A stretch of 64,000 nt of DNA from assembly GCA_963742865.1 (NCBI GenBank), contig CAVUNW010000086.1:48197-112196 (forward strand), written 5' to 3'. This document shows positions 18,745-29,491 of this stretch, piece after piece. The position numbers and the translations under genes were made by a program. The DNA is from Bog-532 sp963742865 (lineage in GTDB: Bacteria > Actinomycetota > Actinomycetes > Streptosporangiales > Streptosporangiaceae). How positions within the stretch are numbered: the first letter of the stretch is position 1; the number at the start of each line of letters is the position of its first letter. Below the pieces are notes generated by a model. It was not told the origin of the DNA and did no database searches. It saw only the letters and a list, made by a program, of their open reading frames with translations.

Positions 18745-20148
18745 ATGAACGTGCTGCTTTCCCGCTGGCAGTTCGGCGTCACGATCACCTACCACTTCCT
18801 GTTCGTGCCGCTCACCATCGGCCTGGCCATGCTGGTGGCGGTGATGCAGGTCCTCGCCTACGTCCGGCACGACGAGCTGTGGGAACGGCTCAGCCGGTTC
18901 TTCGGCATCCTGTTCCTGATCAACTTCGCCATGGGCGTCGTGACCGGGATCGTCCAGGAGTTCCAGTTCGGCATGAACTGGTCCAGCTACTCGGTCTTCG
19001 TGGGCAACATCTTCGGCGCGCCGCTGGCCATGGAGGGGCTGCTGGCGTTCTTCGCCGAGTCCACCTTCATCGGGCTGTGGCTGTTCGGCCGGAACCGGCT
19101 GCCCCCGCTGGTGCACACCCTGTCGATCTGCGTGGTGAGCCTGGGCACGATCGTGTCGGCGTTCTTCATCCTCACCGCGAACGCCTGGATGCAGCACCCC
19201 GTCGGCTACCGGATCGTCGGGCACAAGGCGGAACTCACCGACTTCTGGGCCGTGCTCGGCAACTCGACCCTGTGGGCCGAGTGGACGCACACCGTCCTGG
19301 CCGCGTTCGTGACCGGGTCGATGTTCGTGCTGGGCGTCTCCGCGTGGCGGCTGCTCAAGGGCGACCATGTGGCGGCGTTCACCCGGGCGGCCAAGCTGTC
19401 GGCCGGCCTTGGGCTGGTCTTTGTGGTCGCGACCATGGTGGCCGGGGACTGGCAGGCCCGGCTGATGGACGACCAGCAGCCGATAAAGATGGCCGCGGCC
19501 GAGGCGGTCTACCGCACCCAGCACGGCGCCAGCTTCTCGCTGCTCACCATCGGGAACCTGTCCGGCCAGCCGATCTTCCAGATCCGGATACCGCACCTGC
19601 TGAGCCTGATCGCCACCCTGTCCTGGAACGGCAAGGTGACCGGCATCAGCGGCGCCCAGCACGCGGAGGTGCTGCGCTACGGGCCCGGCAGCTACGTGCC
19701 GGTGCTGTGGGTCACGTACTGGAGCTTCCGCCTGATGGTCGGGCTCGGTTTCCTGATGCTGTTCGTGTCGGCCTGGGCGCTGTGGCGGGCCAGGCAGGGC
19801 GGCAAGCCGCTGGAACTCGGCCGCTGGACCCTGTGGGTGCTGGTGGCCTGCATCGCGTCCCCGTTCCTGGCCAACACGTTCGGCTGGATATTCACCGAGA
19901 TGGGGCGGCAGCCCTGGATCGTGTACGGCCTGATGAAAACCGGGCTCGCCAACTCGCCGAACGTCTCGACGGCCGACGTGGCGGTCACGCTGGGCGGCTT
20001 CGTCCTGCTCTACACGGTGCTCGGCGTCATCGACGTGATCCTCATGTATCAGTCCGCCCGCCGGGGACTCGGCGCGAGCGAGGAGGAACGACCGTCCGGC
20101 CAGCCGGGAGGCCCGGAGCAGCCGGCCGCCGAGGAACTCGTCTACTGA
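18745..20148 (+). CDS. cydA: Cytochrome bd ubiquinol/menaquinol oxidase subunit I
   Basis: The 467-residue subunit has the heme-ligand His17 (VTITYHFLF), Glu97 and Glu105 in MEGLLAFFAES, a second His at 182 (WAEWTHTVL), and the signature GRQPW near WIFTEMGRQPWIVYGLMKT. Multiple transmembrane helices are obvious. The Q loop is of the short type. The enzyme is a high-affinity terminal oxidase used at low oxygen or under nitrosative stress. The gene follows the thioredoxin gene by 37 bases, linking respiration to the chaperone operon. The frame is intact. Confidence 0.95.
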   Translation: MNVLLSRWQFGVTITYHFLFVPLTIGLAMLVAVMQVLAYVRHDELWERLSRFFGILFLINFAMGVVTGIVQEFQFGMNWSSYSVFVGNIFGAPLAMEGLLAFFAESTFIGLWLFGRNRLPPLVHTLSICVVSLGTIVSAFFILTANAWMQHPVGYRIVGHKAELTDFWAVLGNSTLWAEWTHTVLAAFVTGSMFVLGVSAWRLLKGDHVAAFTRAAKLSAGLGLVFVVATMVAGDWQARLMDDQQPIKMAAAEAVYRTQHGASFSLLTIGNLSGQPIFQIRIPHLLSLIATLSWNGKVTGISGAQHAEVLRYGPGSYVPVLWVTYWSFRLMVGLGFLMLFVSAWALWRARQGGKPLELGRWTLWVLVACIASPFLANTFGWIFTEMGRQPWIVYGLMKTGLANSPNVSTADVAVTLGGFVLLYTVLGVIDVILMYQSARRGLGASEEERPSGQPGGPEQPAAEELVY

Positions 20149-20173
20149 ACTCGTCTATTGGGGAGGCGGCTAG

Positions 20174-21385
20174 GTGAACGGACTCACCGGGCCCGTAGCC
20201 AGCCTGAACACCGCCTGGTTTGCTCTGCTCGGGCTGCTGTGGACCGGCTACTTCGTGCTGGAGGGCTTCGACTTCGGCGTCGGCATGCTCAGCCTGGCCA
20301 TCGGCCGGGACGACGTGGACCGGCGACTGGCCCGCAATGCCATCGGCCCCGTCTGGGACGGGAACGAGGTCTGGCTGATCGTGGCCGGCGGCGCGACGTT
20401 CGCCGCCTTCCCGCTGTGGTACGCCAGCATGTTCAGCGGCTTCTACTTCGCCCTGTTCATCATCCTGGCCGCGCTGATCGTACGGGGCGTGAGCTTCGAG
20501 TTCCGCGGTAAGCGAGACAGCCGCCGCTGGCGGTCCGGCTGGGACCTCGCCATGTTCGTGGGCAGCCTGCTGCCAGCCTTCCTCTGGGGCGTGGCCTTCA
20601 CCGACCTGGTGCACGGCCTGAGCCTGTCGCCGTCCGGGCTCTACCAGGGGGGCTTCTGGAAGCTCCTTACGCCGGTCGCGGTGGTGGGCGGGCTGGCCAG
20701 CCTGGCCATGTTCCTGGCCCACGGCGGCACGTTCCTGTCGCTCAAGACATCCGGGCCGCTGGCCACCCGGGCCAGCCAGATGGCGACCTGGATGTCGCCG
20801 CTGGCGGGCGCGCTGGTGGTGGGCACGGCGGCCTGGCTGGCCGCCAGCGGGTCGCATGGCCCCGGCGCGGTGGGCGGCACGGTCCCGATCGTCCTCGCCG
20901 CCGTGTGCGCGCTGGCCTTCGCGCTGTCCGGGGTGCTCGTCCGGCGCGGGCGGGACGGCGCCGCGTTCGCGCTCAGCGCGCTCGGCATCGTGGCCGTCGT
21001 CGCCGCCATCTTCACCGCGCTGTACCCGCGGGTCATGGTGTCCACCGGGCCCGGCCCGTCGCTGACGGTCTGGAACGCCGCCTCGGCCAACGAGACCCTG
21101 GTGGTCATGACTATCGTCGCGGCCATCTTCGTCCCGCTCGTGCTGCTGTACCAGGGCTGGAGCTACTGGGTGTTCCGGCAGCGGCTGACCCGGCCCGTCG
21201 CCCAGCCCGGCCCCGAGCAGCCGGGGCAGCCAGAGCAGCCCGGGCAGCGCGAGAGGCCGGCCGGGCCCGCCACACCCGGCCCGTCGCCCGGACCCGGACC
21301 GGGCACCCCGGGCTCGGTGCCCCCGGCGGCCGCCCAGTCGGCGGCCCGGCACGCCGCCTGCCGCGTCCCCGCCGGTAGCGGCCGG
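20174..21385 (+). CDS. cydB: Cytochrome bd oxidase subunit II, frame reads on into cydD
   Basis: The GTG at 20174 follows GGGGAGGCGG. The membrane protein shows the family opening (YFVLEGFDFGVGML), GNEVWLIVAGGATFAAFPLW and helices to about residue 340 (YQGWSYWVFRQRLTR). There is no stop afterwards: about 60 Pro/Gly-rich residues run in frame into the start of CydD. A TAG in another frame at 21376-21378, just before an ATG at 21386, suggests the native cydB ended there and one indel fused the genes. I place the boundary at 21385. With CydA it forms the quinol oxidase. Confidence 0.85.
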
Positions 21386-23273
21386 ATGGCCGGTACGGCG
21401 CGCACCCGGCCCGGTGCCACCGGCCGTCCCGGGCCGCGGACCGGGCCCGCGCCCGCCGAGGTCCGGGCGCTGGTCGCGGCGGCCGGGCCCTGGCTGCCCG
21501 GCGCGGTCCTGGTCGGGCTGTTCCAGGCCGTGCTCATCATCGCGCAGGCCCAGGTCCTCGCCCGGCTGCTGGCCGGCGCGCTCTACGGCGACGTCAGCGG
21601 CCGAGCAGCGGCCGCGGGCAGCCGGCGGTCGCGGCGCTCGCCCTGGGCCAGGGGCTGGCCGGGTTCGCCTGGGAGACCAGCACGGAGGCGGCCGTGCGGC
21701 GGGCCCGGGCCGCGACCCGGCGGCGGGCGCTGGCCGCGGCCCTCCGCCTGGCCGCGACCGGGCCGCCTGGCCGCGCCGGGCCGCCTGGCCGCGCCGGGCC
21801 GCTGCCCCCTGGACGTCCCCGCCGGACGGCCAGGCCGGCGACCTGGGCCCGGGCGGGGTGGCCACCGTGCTCGGTTCCGGGATCGGCGAACTCGAGCCCT
21901 TTGTGGGCGCGGTCCTGCCGCGGGCCGTCCTGGCCCTGGCCGTGCCCGCGCTGCTGCTGGCCTGGATCGCCCGCCTGGACCTGGTCTCCGCCGGCCTGGC
22001 GGCCGGGGTGCTCACGCTCGGCCCAGTCCTGGCCGGGCTGGTGGGCGCGGACACGGCGGCGGCCGTCCGGCACCGCCTGACCGGCCTGGAGCGCCTGGGC
22101 GGGCGCTTCACCGCGCTGGTGGAGGGCCTGCCCCTGCTGCGGGCCTATGGCCGGGCCGGGGACCACGAGCGGGCCGTGGCCGCCTCGGGCGAGGAACTGC
22201 GCACGGCCACGCTGGCCACCCTGCGGGTGGCCCTGCTCGCCGGCCTGGTGCTCGAACTCCTGGCCGCCGTGGGCACCGCGCTGGTGGCCGTGCGGCTCGG
22301 CGTCCGCCTCGACGACGGCCAGCGGATACTCCCGCAGGCCCTGGCCGTGCTGATCCTCACCCCCGAGGTGTTCCTGCCGCTGCGCCGGCTCACCGCCGCC
22401 TTCCACGCCGGAGCGGGCGGCCGGGCCGTGCTGGCCCGGGTAGGCGAGCTGGTGGCCGCCGGCTCGGCTCCCGGCCGTCATGGCCATACGGAATGTTCCG
22501 TCGCGGCGGCTCCGGCCGGCCCGCGGGATCCCGGCGGTGCGGCGGGACCGGCCGGGCCGGTCGGGGTGGTGCTCGAGCGGGTGTGCCTGGTGGCCGACGG
22601 CGCCCAGCCGGTGCTGGACGGGATCGACCTGCGGGTCCGGGCGGGCGAGCGGCTCTGCCTGACCGGTGAGAGCGGTGCCGGGAAAACGAGCCTGCTCCGC
22701 GTGGTGGCCGGGCTGGCCAGGCCCACCTCGGGCCGGGCGCGGCTGGAGGCACCGGACGGCCGGGACGCCGGGGACGCAGGAGACGCCGGGGACGGCCGGC
22801 CGCTGGCGCTCGGCTGGGTGCCGCAGGACCCGGTGGTGTTCGCCGCGACCGTGCTGGACAACGTGGCGCTCGGCCGCCCCGGCGTGGACCAGGCCGCCGC
22901 GGCCGCGGCGCTGCGGGCGGCTCTGCTCGGGCCCTGGCTCGCGTCGCTGCCGCAGGCCCTGGACACCCCGCTCGGCGGGCTGGGCGCGCCGCTCAGCCTG
23001 GGGGAGCGGCGCAGGCTGGCCGTGGCCAGGTGCCTGGCCGGGCCGCGGCCGCGGCTGTGGCTGCTGGACGAGCCCACGGCCGGCCTGGACGCGGCCGCCG
23101 CCCGGCGGCTGGCCCAGCAGCTTGGCCGCACGATCGGCGGCGCCACCGCCATCATCGCCAGCCACGACCGGCTGGCCGCGCCGCTCGCGCACCGGACCGT
23201 GGAGCTGAGGCGGGGCCGGATCCTCATCCCGGCCGGCGAGACGGCCAGCCCGGAACCGGAGACGGGCCGGTGA
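21386..23273 (+). CDS. cydD: CydD-type ABC exporter half (cytochrome bd assembly), frameshifted
   Basis: The membrane domain begins EVRALVAAAGPWLPGAVLVG and QAVLIIAQAQVLARLLAGAL. It switches frame near 21600 (GQPAVAALALGQGLAGFAW) and again near 21800-21830 (GIGELEPFVGAVLPRAVLAL). The nucleotide-binding domain has Walker A TGESGAGKTS, signature LSLGERRRLAVARCLAG and Walker B RLWLLDEPTAGLD. CydDC exports glutathione, cysteine or another reductant needed to mature cytochrome bd, or binds heme. The first lesion region is very GC-rich and the second contains an 18-bp tandem repeat. The pair with the following gene is the usual CydD-CydC heterodimer. Confidence 0.85.
21760..21805. repeat. 18-bp GC tandem repeat inside cydD
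   Basis: The unit gggccgcctggccgcgcc is repeated exactly at 21760-21777 and 21778-21795, followed by a partial third copy. It adds six residues per copy (G-P-P-G-R-A) to a membrane-domain loop and lies next to one of the frame breaks in cydD. Confidence 0.8.
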
Positions 23274-25022
23274 CCGGCCTCCGGCTGCCCGGCCTGGATC
23301 ACCGGGCTCAGCTATCCCACCTGTCCCACCGGGCCGGCCGCCGGGCGCTGACCGCCATCGCGATCGGCGTGGCGGGCGAGACGGCCGCGGCCGGCCTGCT
23401 GGCGACGGGCGCCTGGCTGCTGCTGTCGGCGGCGCTGCGGCCACCGATCCTGCTGCTCTCGGTGGCCATCGGCGCGGTGCAGGTGTTCTCGCTGGTGCGC
23501 TGCTTCGCCCGCTACGGAGAGCGGCTCGCCAGCCACAGCCTCGGTCTCGGCCTCCAGGCCGGGCTGCGAGCCTGGCTGTACCGGTGCCTGGAGAACCTTC
23601 TGCCCGGGCGCCTTCCCGGGGCGGATCGCGGTGACCTGCTGTCCCGCCTGATTTCCGACACCGAGGAGGCCCAGGACCTCGTAGTCCGGGCGGCGATCCC
23701 GGTCCTGGCCGCCGTCGCCGTCTGGCTGGCCGCGGCTGTCACCGTGGTGCTCCTGCTGCCCACGGCCGGCTTGATCATCCTGGCGGCCGGCGCCCTCGGG
23801 ATGGCGGGCACCACGGCCGCGGCGATGCTGCTCGGCCGGAAGGCGGCCGGGCTGCCGGCCGCGCGCGGGGCCGTGGCCACCTGGACGCTCGAGATCCTCA
23901 CCGGCGGGGAGGAACTGGCGGCGCTCGGGGCCGGCGGATGGGCCCTGGCCCAGCTCGCCGAGCGCGAGCGGGCGCTCGGCGCCCGGACCCGGGCCGTGGC
24001 CGCCGCCGGCGGGCTGGGCCGGGCGGCGGCGCTGGCCGCCGGGGGCGCAGGGATCGGGGGGGTTGCGTGGACGGGCGCGGCGGCCGTCCGCGCCGGGCGG
24101 ACCGGGCCGGTGGAGTTCGGCGTGCTGGTCTTCCTGGCCCTGAGCATGGCGGCCCTGCTGCAGGGAATGCCGGACGCCCTGGGCCGCCTGCGGGTGCGCC
24201 TGGTGTCCCTGCGACGCCTGGCCGGCCTGGGCCGGACGCCGGGGCCGGTGACGATCGTGGCGAAGGACGCGGAGGCAGGCCGCGGCGGGCGGGACCGTCC
24301 GCGGCGGGCGTTCGGCCGGCCGCTCCCGGGGCCATTCCGGCTGGCGGGACGGCGGTGGCCCCCGGCCCGGGCCCGCCGTAGCCCTGCGCGGGGCTTCGGT
24401 GGCCTACCCGGCCGTGAAGCGGCCCGCGGTCACCGGCCTGGACCTGGACCTTGTCGCCGGCCGCCCGGTCGCGTTGGCCGGCCCGAGCGGCTCGGGCAAG
24501 ACCACGGTCCTGCTGGCCCTGCTGCGCTTCCTGGACCTGACCGCCGGCCGGCTGGCCATCGACGGCACCGACGCGCGGGACCTCCCGGCCGAACAGGTCA
24601 GGGCCCTGATGGCCTGGAGCCCCGAGCAGCCGGTCCTGTTCCCCACCTCGCTGCGAGCCAACCTGCGCGTGGGCGCGCCGCACGCGACGGACGGCCAGAT
24701 CGTAGACCTGCTCGGGCGGCTCCGGCTCGGGCCCTGGCTGGACCGGCTCGAGGCCGGCCTGGACACGGTGCTGGCGCCCTGGGCCCATCCGGTCTCCGGC
24801 GGGGAGCGGCAGCGCCTCAGCGTCGCCCGGGCCATCCTGGCCGGCCGACCGGTGCTGCTCCTGGACGAGGCCACCAGCCACCTGGATGCGGCCACGGCCA
24901 GCGCCGTGCTGGCGGTGGTGCTGGAGCACGCGGCCGATCGCTCGCTGCTATGGGTCACGCACCGTCAGGAGGAACTCGCCTTCTTCCCAGAGGTTCGCTC
25001 TCTCGATACGGTTCCCAGATAG
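23270..25022 (+). CDS. cydC: CydC-type ABC exporter half, one frameshift
   Basis: The GTG at 23270 overlaps the cydD stop (GTGA). The membrane domain is in one frame (RALTAIAIGVAGETAAAGLL, then QVFSLVRCFARYGERLASHS, a typical CydC signature). The ATPase domain is in another from about 24380 (Walker A AGPSGSGKTTVL, signature VSGGERQRLSVARAIL, Walker B VLLLDEATSHLD). The shift lies between roughly 24270 and 24380. It completes the cydABDC set. The 3' end overlaps the convergent DUF6069 gene by 68 bases. Confidence 0.87.
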
Positions 25023-25560
25023 GCCCCGGTCCCATCGGCCCCGAGCGCCCCGCGGGGCCGTCTGGCCCATCCGGTAGCTGGCGTACCGAGCTGCGGGCCA
25101 CGCCGGACAGCAGCGAGATGATGGCCACCCCCGCGATCAGGTTGATGATCGCGGTGAACACCTTGCTCGACAGCGGCGCACTCTGGCCGAACGGCGCGAC
25201 CACCGCGACCACGGTCGCGAGCCCCGTGATCCAGGTGAAGAAGGCCATCGGGCGGGGCGCCCCCAGCAGCAGCATGTGCAGCAGGCCGGTGGCGGCCAGC
25301 GCGGCGGCCGCGGCGAAGATGGCGTAGACGGCGGTGGCGGCCGTGCCGAAGCTTCCGGCCGCCGCGGGCGCCAGCACGGCGATGCCCAGGATCGACCGGG
25401 CGATGTATACGCCGGCCACCACGATCAGGGCAGCCACCAAGGCGGTGGCGACGCCGCCCGCCCACAGCCTGCCCGCGTTGAGCACCGCTGGCTGGTCGAA
25501 ATCTGTGTCTCCGGTGATGGTCACATCCGCCAGAATCGCCGGCCGCCCGGGCTCGGGCAT
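24955..25560 (-). CDS. DUF6069-like four-helix membrane protein
   Basis: About 200 residues. Four hydrophobic segments are clear (ATALVAALIVVAGVYIARSI, GTAATAVYAIFAAAAALAAT, AFFTWITGLATVVAVVAPFG, FTAIINLIAGVAIISLLSGV), the layout of small actinobacterial DUF6069 proteins. The start is uncertain: ATG 25560 lacks a good ribosome site, and a GTG about 12 codons inside is an alternative. The C-terminal 55 residues, Pro/Gly-rich and then charged, overlap cydC on the other strand, so the native stop may have been lost. Function unknown. Confidence 0.65.
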   Translation of the reverse strand: MPEPGRPAILADVTITGDTDFDQPAVLNAGRLWAGGVATALVAALIVVAGVYIARSILGIAVLAPAAAGSFGTAATAVYAIFAAAAALAATGLLHMLLLGAPRPMAFFTWITGLATVVAVVAPFGQSAPLSSKVFTAIINLIAGVAIISLLSGVARSSVRQLPDGPDGPAGRSGPMGPGPIWEPYRESEPLGRRRVPPDGA

Positions 25561-25673
25561 CGCCAAGGTGGCTAGTTGTCGCGACCCACGCACACGGGGG
25601 ATGTGGCCGCCCCCGGGCGCTGACCACGCTGGCAACGAGGAGGCGGAGGGAACCGATCACGCGGAGGCATGGC

Positions 25674-26636
25674 ATGAGCCAGACCATGAGACCCGTCGTG
25701 GCCCGGAGGAGCAAGCACGCCTGGCTGAAGATCTTCCTCATCGGGCTGGCGCTGTGGCTGGCGTGCATCGCCGTGACCCTGGCGACCAAGAACATCAACC
25801 TGGTGCCGACGCTGATCCTGCTCGGCAGCTTCTTGGTGCCGGTCAGCTTTGTCGCGTGGGCGTTCGAGCACTGGCGCGACGAGCACATCACCACCGAGCT
25901 CATCGTCAGCGCGTTCGTCCTCGGCGGCCTGCTCGGGGTGCTCGGTGCCTCGCTGCTGGAGAGCTACCTGCTGCACCCGTCGCTGATCATGTTCTTCGGC
26001 GTGGGGCTGATCGAGGAGGGGGCCAAGCTGGCCGCCCTGATGTTCGTCACCCGCCACCTGCCGCACCGCCACGCCCGCGACGGGATCGTGCTGGGCGCCG
26101 CGGTCGGCTTCGGCTTCGCGGCCTTCGAGACCACCGGCTACGCGTTCACGGCCCTGCTCACCGTGCACGGCCTGTCTATCGGCGCCCTGATCCAGACCGA
26201 ACTGCTGCGCGGGGTGCTCTCCCCGTTCGGGCACGGGCTGTGGACCGCGCTGCTCGGCGGTGTGCTGTTCCGCGACGCCCGCGAGGGCGTGTTCCGCTAC
26301 ACCAAGGCCCTGGTGGGCATGTACCTGTGGGTGTCGTTCCTGCACGGGCTGTGGGACTCCTCGCGTGAGCTCGCCGTCGTCCTGACCTACCTGCTGACCG
26401 GGGCGCCGTGGCAGATTCACCTGCTCACCATCGGTTTCGTCCCGGCGCCGACGCCGACGCAGGTCGAGCTGTTCACCTGGCTGTCCATCGGCGGGCTCGC
26501 GGTGGTCGCCCTGCTGGGCGTGGCCACCCTGGTCGTCCTGTGGCGTCACCAGGACGACCGGCCGTTCCGGCGCGCCGATCCGCCCGCCGGCCGCCACCAG
26601 CGGCCCGCCGGGTCCGCCAGCGGCTACCCGCGATAG
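25674..26636 (+). CDS. PrsW family intramembrane metalloprotease
   Basis: The 320-residue membrane protein carries the PrsW hallmarks: Glu-Glu-x-x-Lys at residues 114-118 (GLIEEGAKLAALMF), FAAFETTGYAF around 149-158, and SPFGHGLWTALLG with the presumed metal-ligand His187, and a further His in WVSFLHGLWDS. PrsW proteins are multi-pass proteases; in Bacillus PrsW cleaves the anti-sigma factor RsiW. In actinomycetes their substrates are mostly unknown. The ATG at 25674 is the natural start. The gene stands alone on the plus strand and is intact. Confidence 0.88.
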   Translation: MSQTMRPVVARRSKHAWLKIFLIGLALWLACIAVTLATKNINLVPTLILLGSFLVPVSFVAWAFEHWRDEHITTELIVSAFVLGGLLGVLGASLLESYLLHPSLIMFFGVGLIEEGAKLAALMFVTRHLPHRHARDGIVLGAAVGFGFAAFETTGYAFTALLTVHGLSIGALIQTELLRGVLSPFGHGLWTALLGGVLFRDAREGVFRYTKALVGMYLWVSFLHGLWDSSRELAVVLTYLLTGAPWQIHLLTIGFVPAPTPTQVELFTWLSIGGLAVVALLGVATLVVLWRHQDDRPFRRADPPAGRHQRPAGSASGYPR

Positions 26637-26922
26637 GGACAGCCGTCGCCCTGGGCCGCTACGGCTGCGAAAGGCGCAGGATCACGCCCTCGTCGGGCTC
26701 CAGCACGAGGGCACGCGGGTCGACGCGGCCCCGGTCGCGTCCGGGGTCGTGCTGGCCGCGCTGTGCGTGTTCTCGGCCGCCCTCGCCGCAGGGACGGCCG
26801 GCCGTTTATCTACGGAGTTGGGGGATACGGAGCGTGCCCCCGCACATCTACCTTCCAAGAACGCACGGCATCCCGATGCTGCAAGGCCGCTGGCACTGTC
26901 ATCCAGGATCGAGGGGGGCCCA

Positions 26923-28410
26923 ATGACAACCGCCACCCAGATGCAACAGCAGCCGATCCGCAGCACGATCCCGGCTCGCCTCGACCGGCTCCGCTGGTCG
27001 CCGTTCCATACCCGCCTCGTTCTCGGGCTCGGCACCGCCTGGGTCCTTGATGGTCTGTCCGTGACGATCGCCAGCTCGGTATCGAGCAAACTCACCCAGC
27101 CCGATACGTTGAACCTGACCACGACGCAGGCCGCCTCGATCGGCACCGTTTACCTCATTGGCGAGGTGATCGGGGCGCTGGTGTTCGGGAGGATGTCCGA
27201 CAGCCTCGGGCGTCGCAAGCTGTTCACGTGGACCCTCGCGATCTACCTGGTCGGCACCGCCCTGACGGCCCTTACTCCGAAGGGCACCGGCTGGATCGTC
27301 TATCTCTACGCGACCCGGGTCATCGCCGGCATGGGCATCGGCGGCGAGTACTCGGCGATCAATTCTGCGATCGATGAGATGATGCCGGCCCGGTACCGGG
27401 GACGCACCGACGTCTGGATCAACGGCACCTACTGGCTCGGCGCGATCATCGGCACTTTCGCGACGTTCCTGCTGCTCAGCTCGCTGCGAACGAACGAAGG
27501 CTGGCGCATTTGCTTCCTGGTCGGGCCGGCCCTCGCATTCGTGATCATTTTCGTGCGGCGCACTCTCCCGGAAAGCCCGCGCTGGCTCATCACCCATGGC
27601 CGCATACAAGAGGCCGAGGAGGCGATCCGCCGCATCGAAGAAGCCGCGGTAAGGGACGGCCAGCATCTCGAACCCGTTCCGGAGAGCGCCGCCATCACCA
27701 TCCAGCCCGAGAAACGCTATGGATACCTGACACTGCTGCGCGTGGCATTCGGTCAGTACCCCAAGCGGGCGATCCTGGGCGCGACGCTGATGATCACGCA
27801 GTCGTTCCTGTATAACGCGATCTTCTTCACCTACGCGCTGGTGCTCACGAAGTTCTACCACGTCAGCAACAACGCGGTCCCGCTGTACGGTCTCGCATTC
27901 GCGGTCGGCAACCTGGCCGGCCCGCTGCTGCTTGGCCACCTGTTCGACACCCTCGGGCGCAAGAAGATGATCGCCGGCACCTACCTCATCTCCGGGACCC
28001 TGCTGGCGTTCAGCGCGTGGCTGTTCGCCGCGGGGGTGCTCCAGGCTGCGGGCCAGACCTTCATCTGGATCGTCGTCTTCTTCTTCGCGTCCGCCGGGGC
28101 AAGCGCCGGCTACCTGACGGTCAGCGAGATCTTCCCGATCGAGATCAGGGCCGAGGCTCTGGCGGTGTTCTTCGCGATCGCCCAGATTTTCGGCGCGATC
28201 GGGCCCGCCTTCTACGGCTTCCTGATCGGCAACGGCACGAACCGGGCCAACCTGGCCATCGGATATCTGGTTGGCGGCGGCATCATGATCATCGGCGGCC
28301 TGGTCGAGGCCACGATCGGGATCAACGCCGAGGGTAAGTCCCTGGAGGAGATCGCGCCGCCCCTCACCGAGGTCGACACCGCGGGCCAGGACGCGCAGAG
28401 GAGTGAATGA
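26923..28410 (+). CDS. MFS transporter, sugar/metabolite:H+ symporter type
   Basis: The 495-residue protein has the 12-helix MFS plan with the loop motif GRMSDSLGRRKLFTW between helices 2 and 3, RVIAGMGIGGEYSAINSA (typical of the sugar/metabolite symporter branch), the PESPRWLITHGR motif after helix 6, and LLGHLFDTLGRKKMI in the second half. The ATG at 26923 follows GAGGGGGG. Codon use here is a little less extreme in GC than in neighbours. The stop overlaps the universal-stress gene start (ATGA), so the two are co-translated. The substrate cannot be told from sequence. Confidence 0.88.
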   Translation: MTTATQMQQQPIRSTIPARLDRLRWSPFHTRLVLGLGTAWVLDGLSVTIASSVSSKLTQPDTLNLTTTQAASIGTVYLIGEVIGALVFGRMSDSLGRRKLFTWTLAIYLVGTALTALTPKGTGWIVYLYATRVIAGMGIGGEYSAINSAIDEMMPARYRGRTDVWINGTYWLGAIIGTFATFLLLSSLRTNEGWRICFLVGPALAFVIIFVRRTLPESPRWLITHGRIQEAEEAIRRIEEAAVRDGQHLEPVPESAAITIQPEKRYGYLTLLRVAFGQYPKRAILGATLMITQSFLYNAIFFTYALVLTKFYHVSNNAVPLYGLAFAVGNLAGPLLLGHLFDTLGRKKMIAGTYLISGTLLAFSAWLFAAGVLQAAGQTFIWIVVFFFASAGASAGYLTVSEIFPIEIRAEALAVFFAIAQIFGAIGPAFYGFLIGNGTNRANLAIGYLVGGGIMIIGGLVEATIGINAEGKSLEEIAPPLTEVDTAGQDAQRSE

Positions 28411-28865
28411 ATGTGACCGTTGTCGTAGGAGTCGATTACTCCGAGGCCTCCAGGGAGGCGCTGCGGCTGGCTGCACAGGAGGCCCGCTGGCGGCAGGCAC
28501 CTCTCATCGCGGTGAGCGCGTACGAGCCGCCGATCGGCCCGGTCGGCGGCTTCCCGGGTTCGGCGATGCATACCGAAGGGGAGCAGCGGGCCACTTCCGA
28601 GGCGGAACTCCGTGCCACCGTCGACGAGGAACTCGGCGACCAGGCCGCGCAAACCGAACTGCGCGTTTCGGCGGGACTTGCCGGACGCGTGATCGTCGAG
28701 ACGGCCCGCCAGACACGCGCCGTGCTCGTCGTGCTTGCCGCCCGGACGGGCATGGCCGCGGTGCCGGGAACGGTCAGCCAGTACGTCCTGCTCAAATCCC
28801 ACTGCCCCGTCACGATCGTGCCCCACGACGGCAAAGACGAAGAAAGAGACGACAACCGTCCGTGA
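28407..28865 (+). CDS. Universal stress protein (UspA family)
   Basis: The 152-residue single-domain protein begins VTVVVGVDYSEASREALRLA and ends KSHCPVTIVPHDG, the two ends of the Usp fold. The nucleotide loop near residue 115 reads ARTGMAAVPGTVSQYVL; it keeps G-T-V-S but only part of the usual G-x-x-G pattern, so ATP binding is uncertain. The start overlaps the MFS stop by four bases, which suggests a stress-linked transport operon. Confidence 0.9.
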   Translation: MNVTVVVGVDYSEASREALRLAAQEARWRQAPLIAVSAYEPPIGPVGGFPGSAMHTEGEQRATSEAELRATVDEELGDQAAQTELRVSAGLAGRVIVETARQTRAVLVVLAARTGMAAVPGTVSQYVLLKSHCPVTIVPHDGKDEERDDNRP

Positions 28866-29491
28866 CGTTGCTCGGTCCCGGAGGCCTCGGCTGGCTTGCG
28901 GCGGGGCGGCCGATCCTGGTTGGCGGCCTCGACGCTGGCCCTGAGCGCGGACATCAGGTCCATCGCCGGCGCGCCCGCGCCGGCGGATTAGGGCCTATGT
29001 CGTGGCTGGGGCCGTGGGCCAGGGGGGTACCGGGAAAGGTCGACCGCAGGTGCTGGAGGTAGTCAACAGCCGTCGCGGGCGTTCATGACGAGAAGGCGAC
29101 GCTACTAGCTCACCCGGGCGATCCTTTCAGGCCGTCCAGGCCGGAGAAAGGGCACCCGGGTCTCCGTCGAGAACGCTGACGCGACGCCCGGGGCAGAAGG
29201 CGCCGGGATGATGCGAGCCAGCCGGACGCGCGGGCCAGCCTTCCGTCACTGTGTGCTGACGCATTCATGGGGGCGCCCCGGCGCCGTCTCGGCAGTTGAT
29301 ACCCCGGTGCGCGGATGCGATTCGGTGACGGTGGCTGCCGGGGACCTGTTCGTGATCGAGATCGGGTGGCGGCGGATATGGCGCGCCGCCCGGTAGCGGC
29401 GCGCCAGGCGGCGGGCCCGGTGTAACTGGCGGTTCCTGCGATGCATTCGATCACTGTGATGCATTATGGCCGCATGGCGGAGAATGGGATC
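28866..29491. other. Intergenic stretch without a recognisable gene
   Basis: About 625 bp between the universal stress gene and the ABC1 kinase gene. Both strands hold only short or low-complexity frames with no family resemblance. The last 30 bases (gatgcattatggccgcatgg) may contribute to the promoter of the next gene. I see no RNA gene or clear terminator. Confidence 0.5.

Noticed and set aside
26899..28500. 533-codon frame antisense to the MFS transporter
   Set aside because: Charged, repetitive translation typical of the antisense of membrane-protein codons; the sense strand is clearly the transporter.
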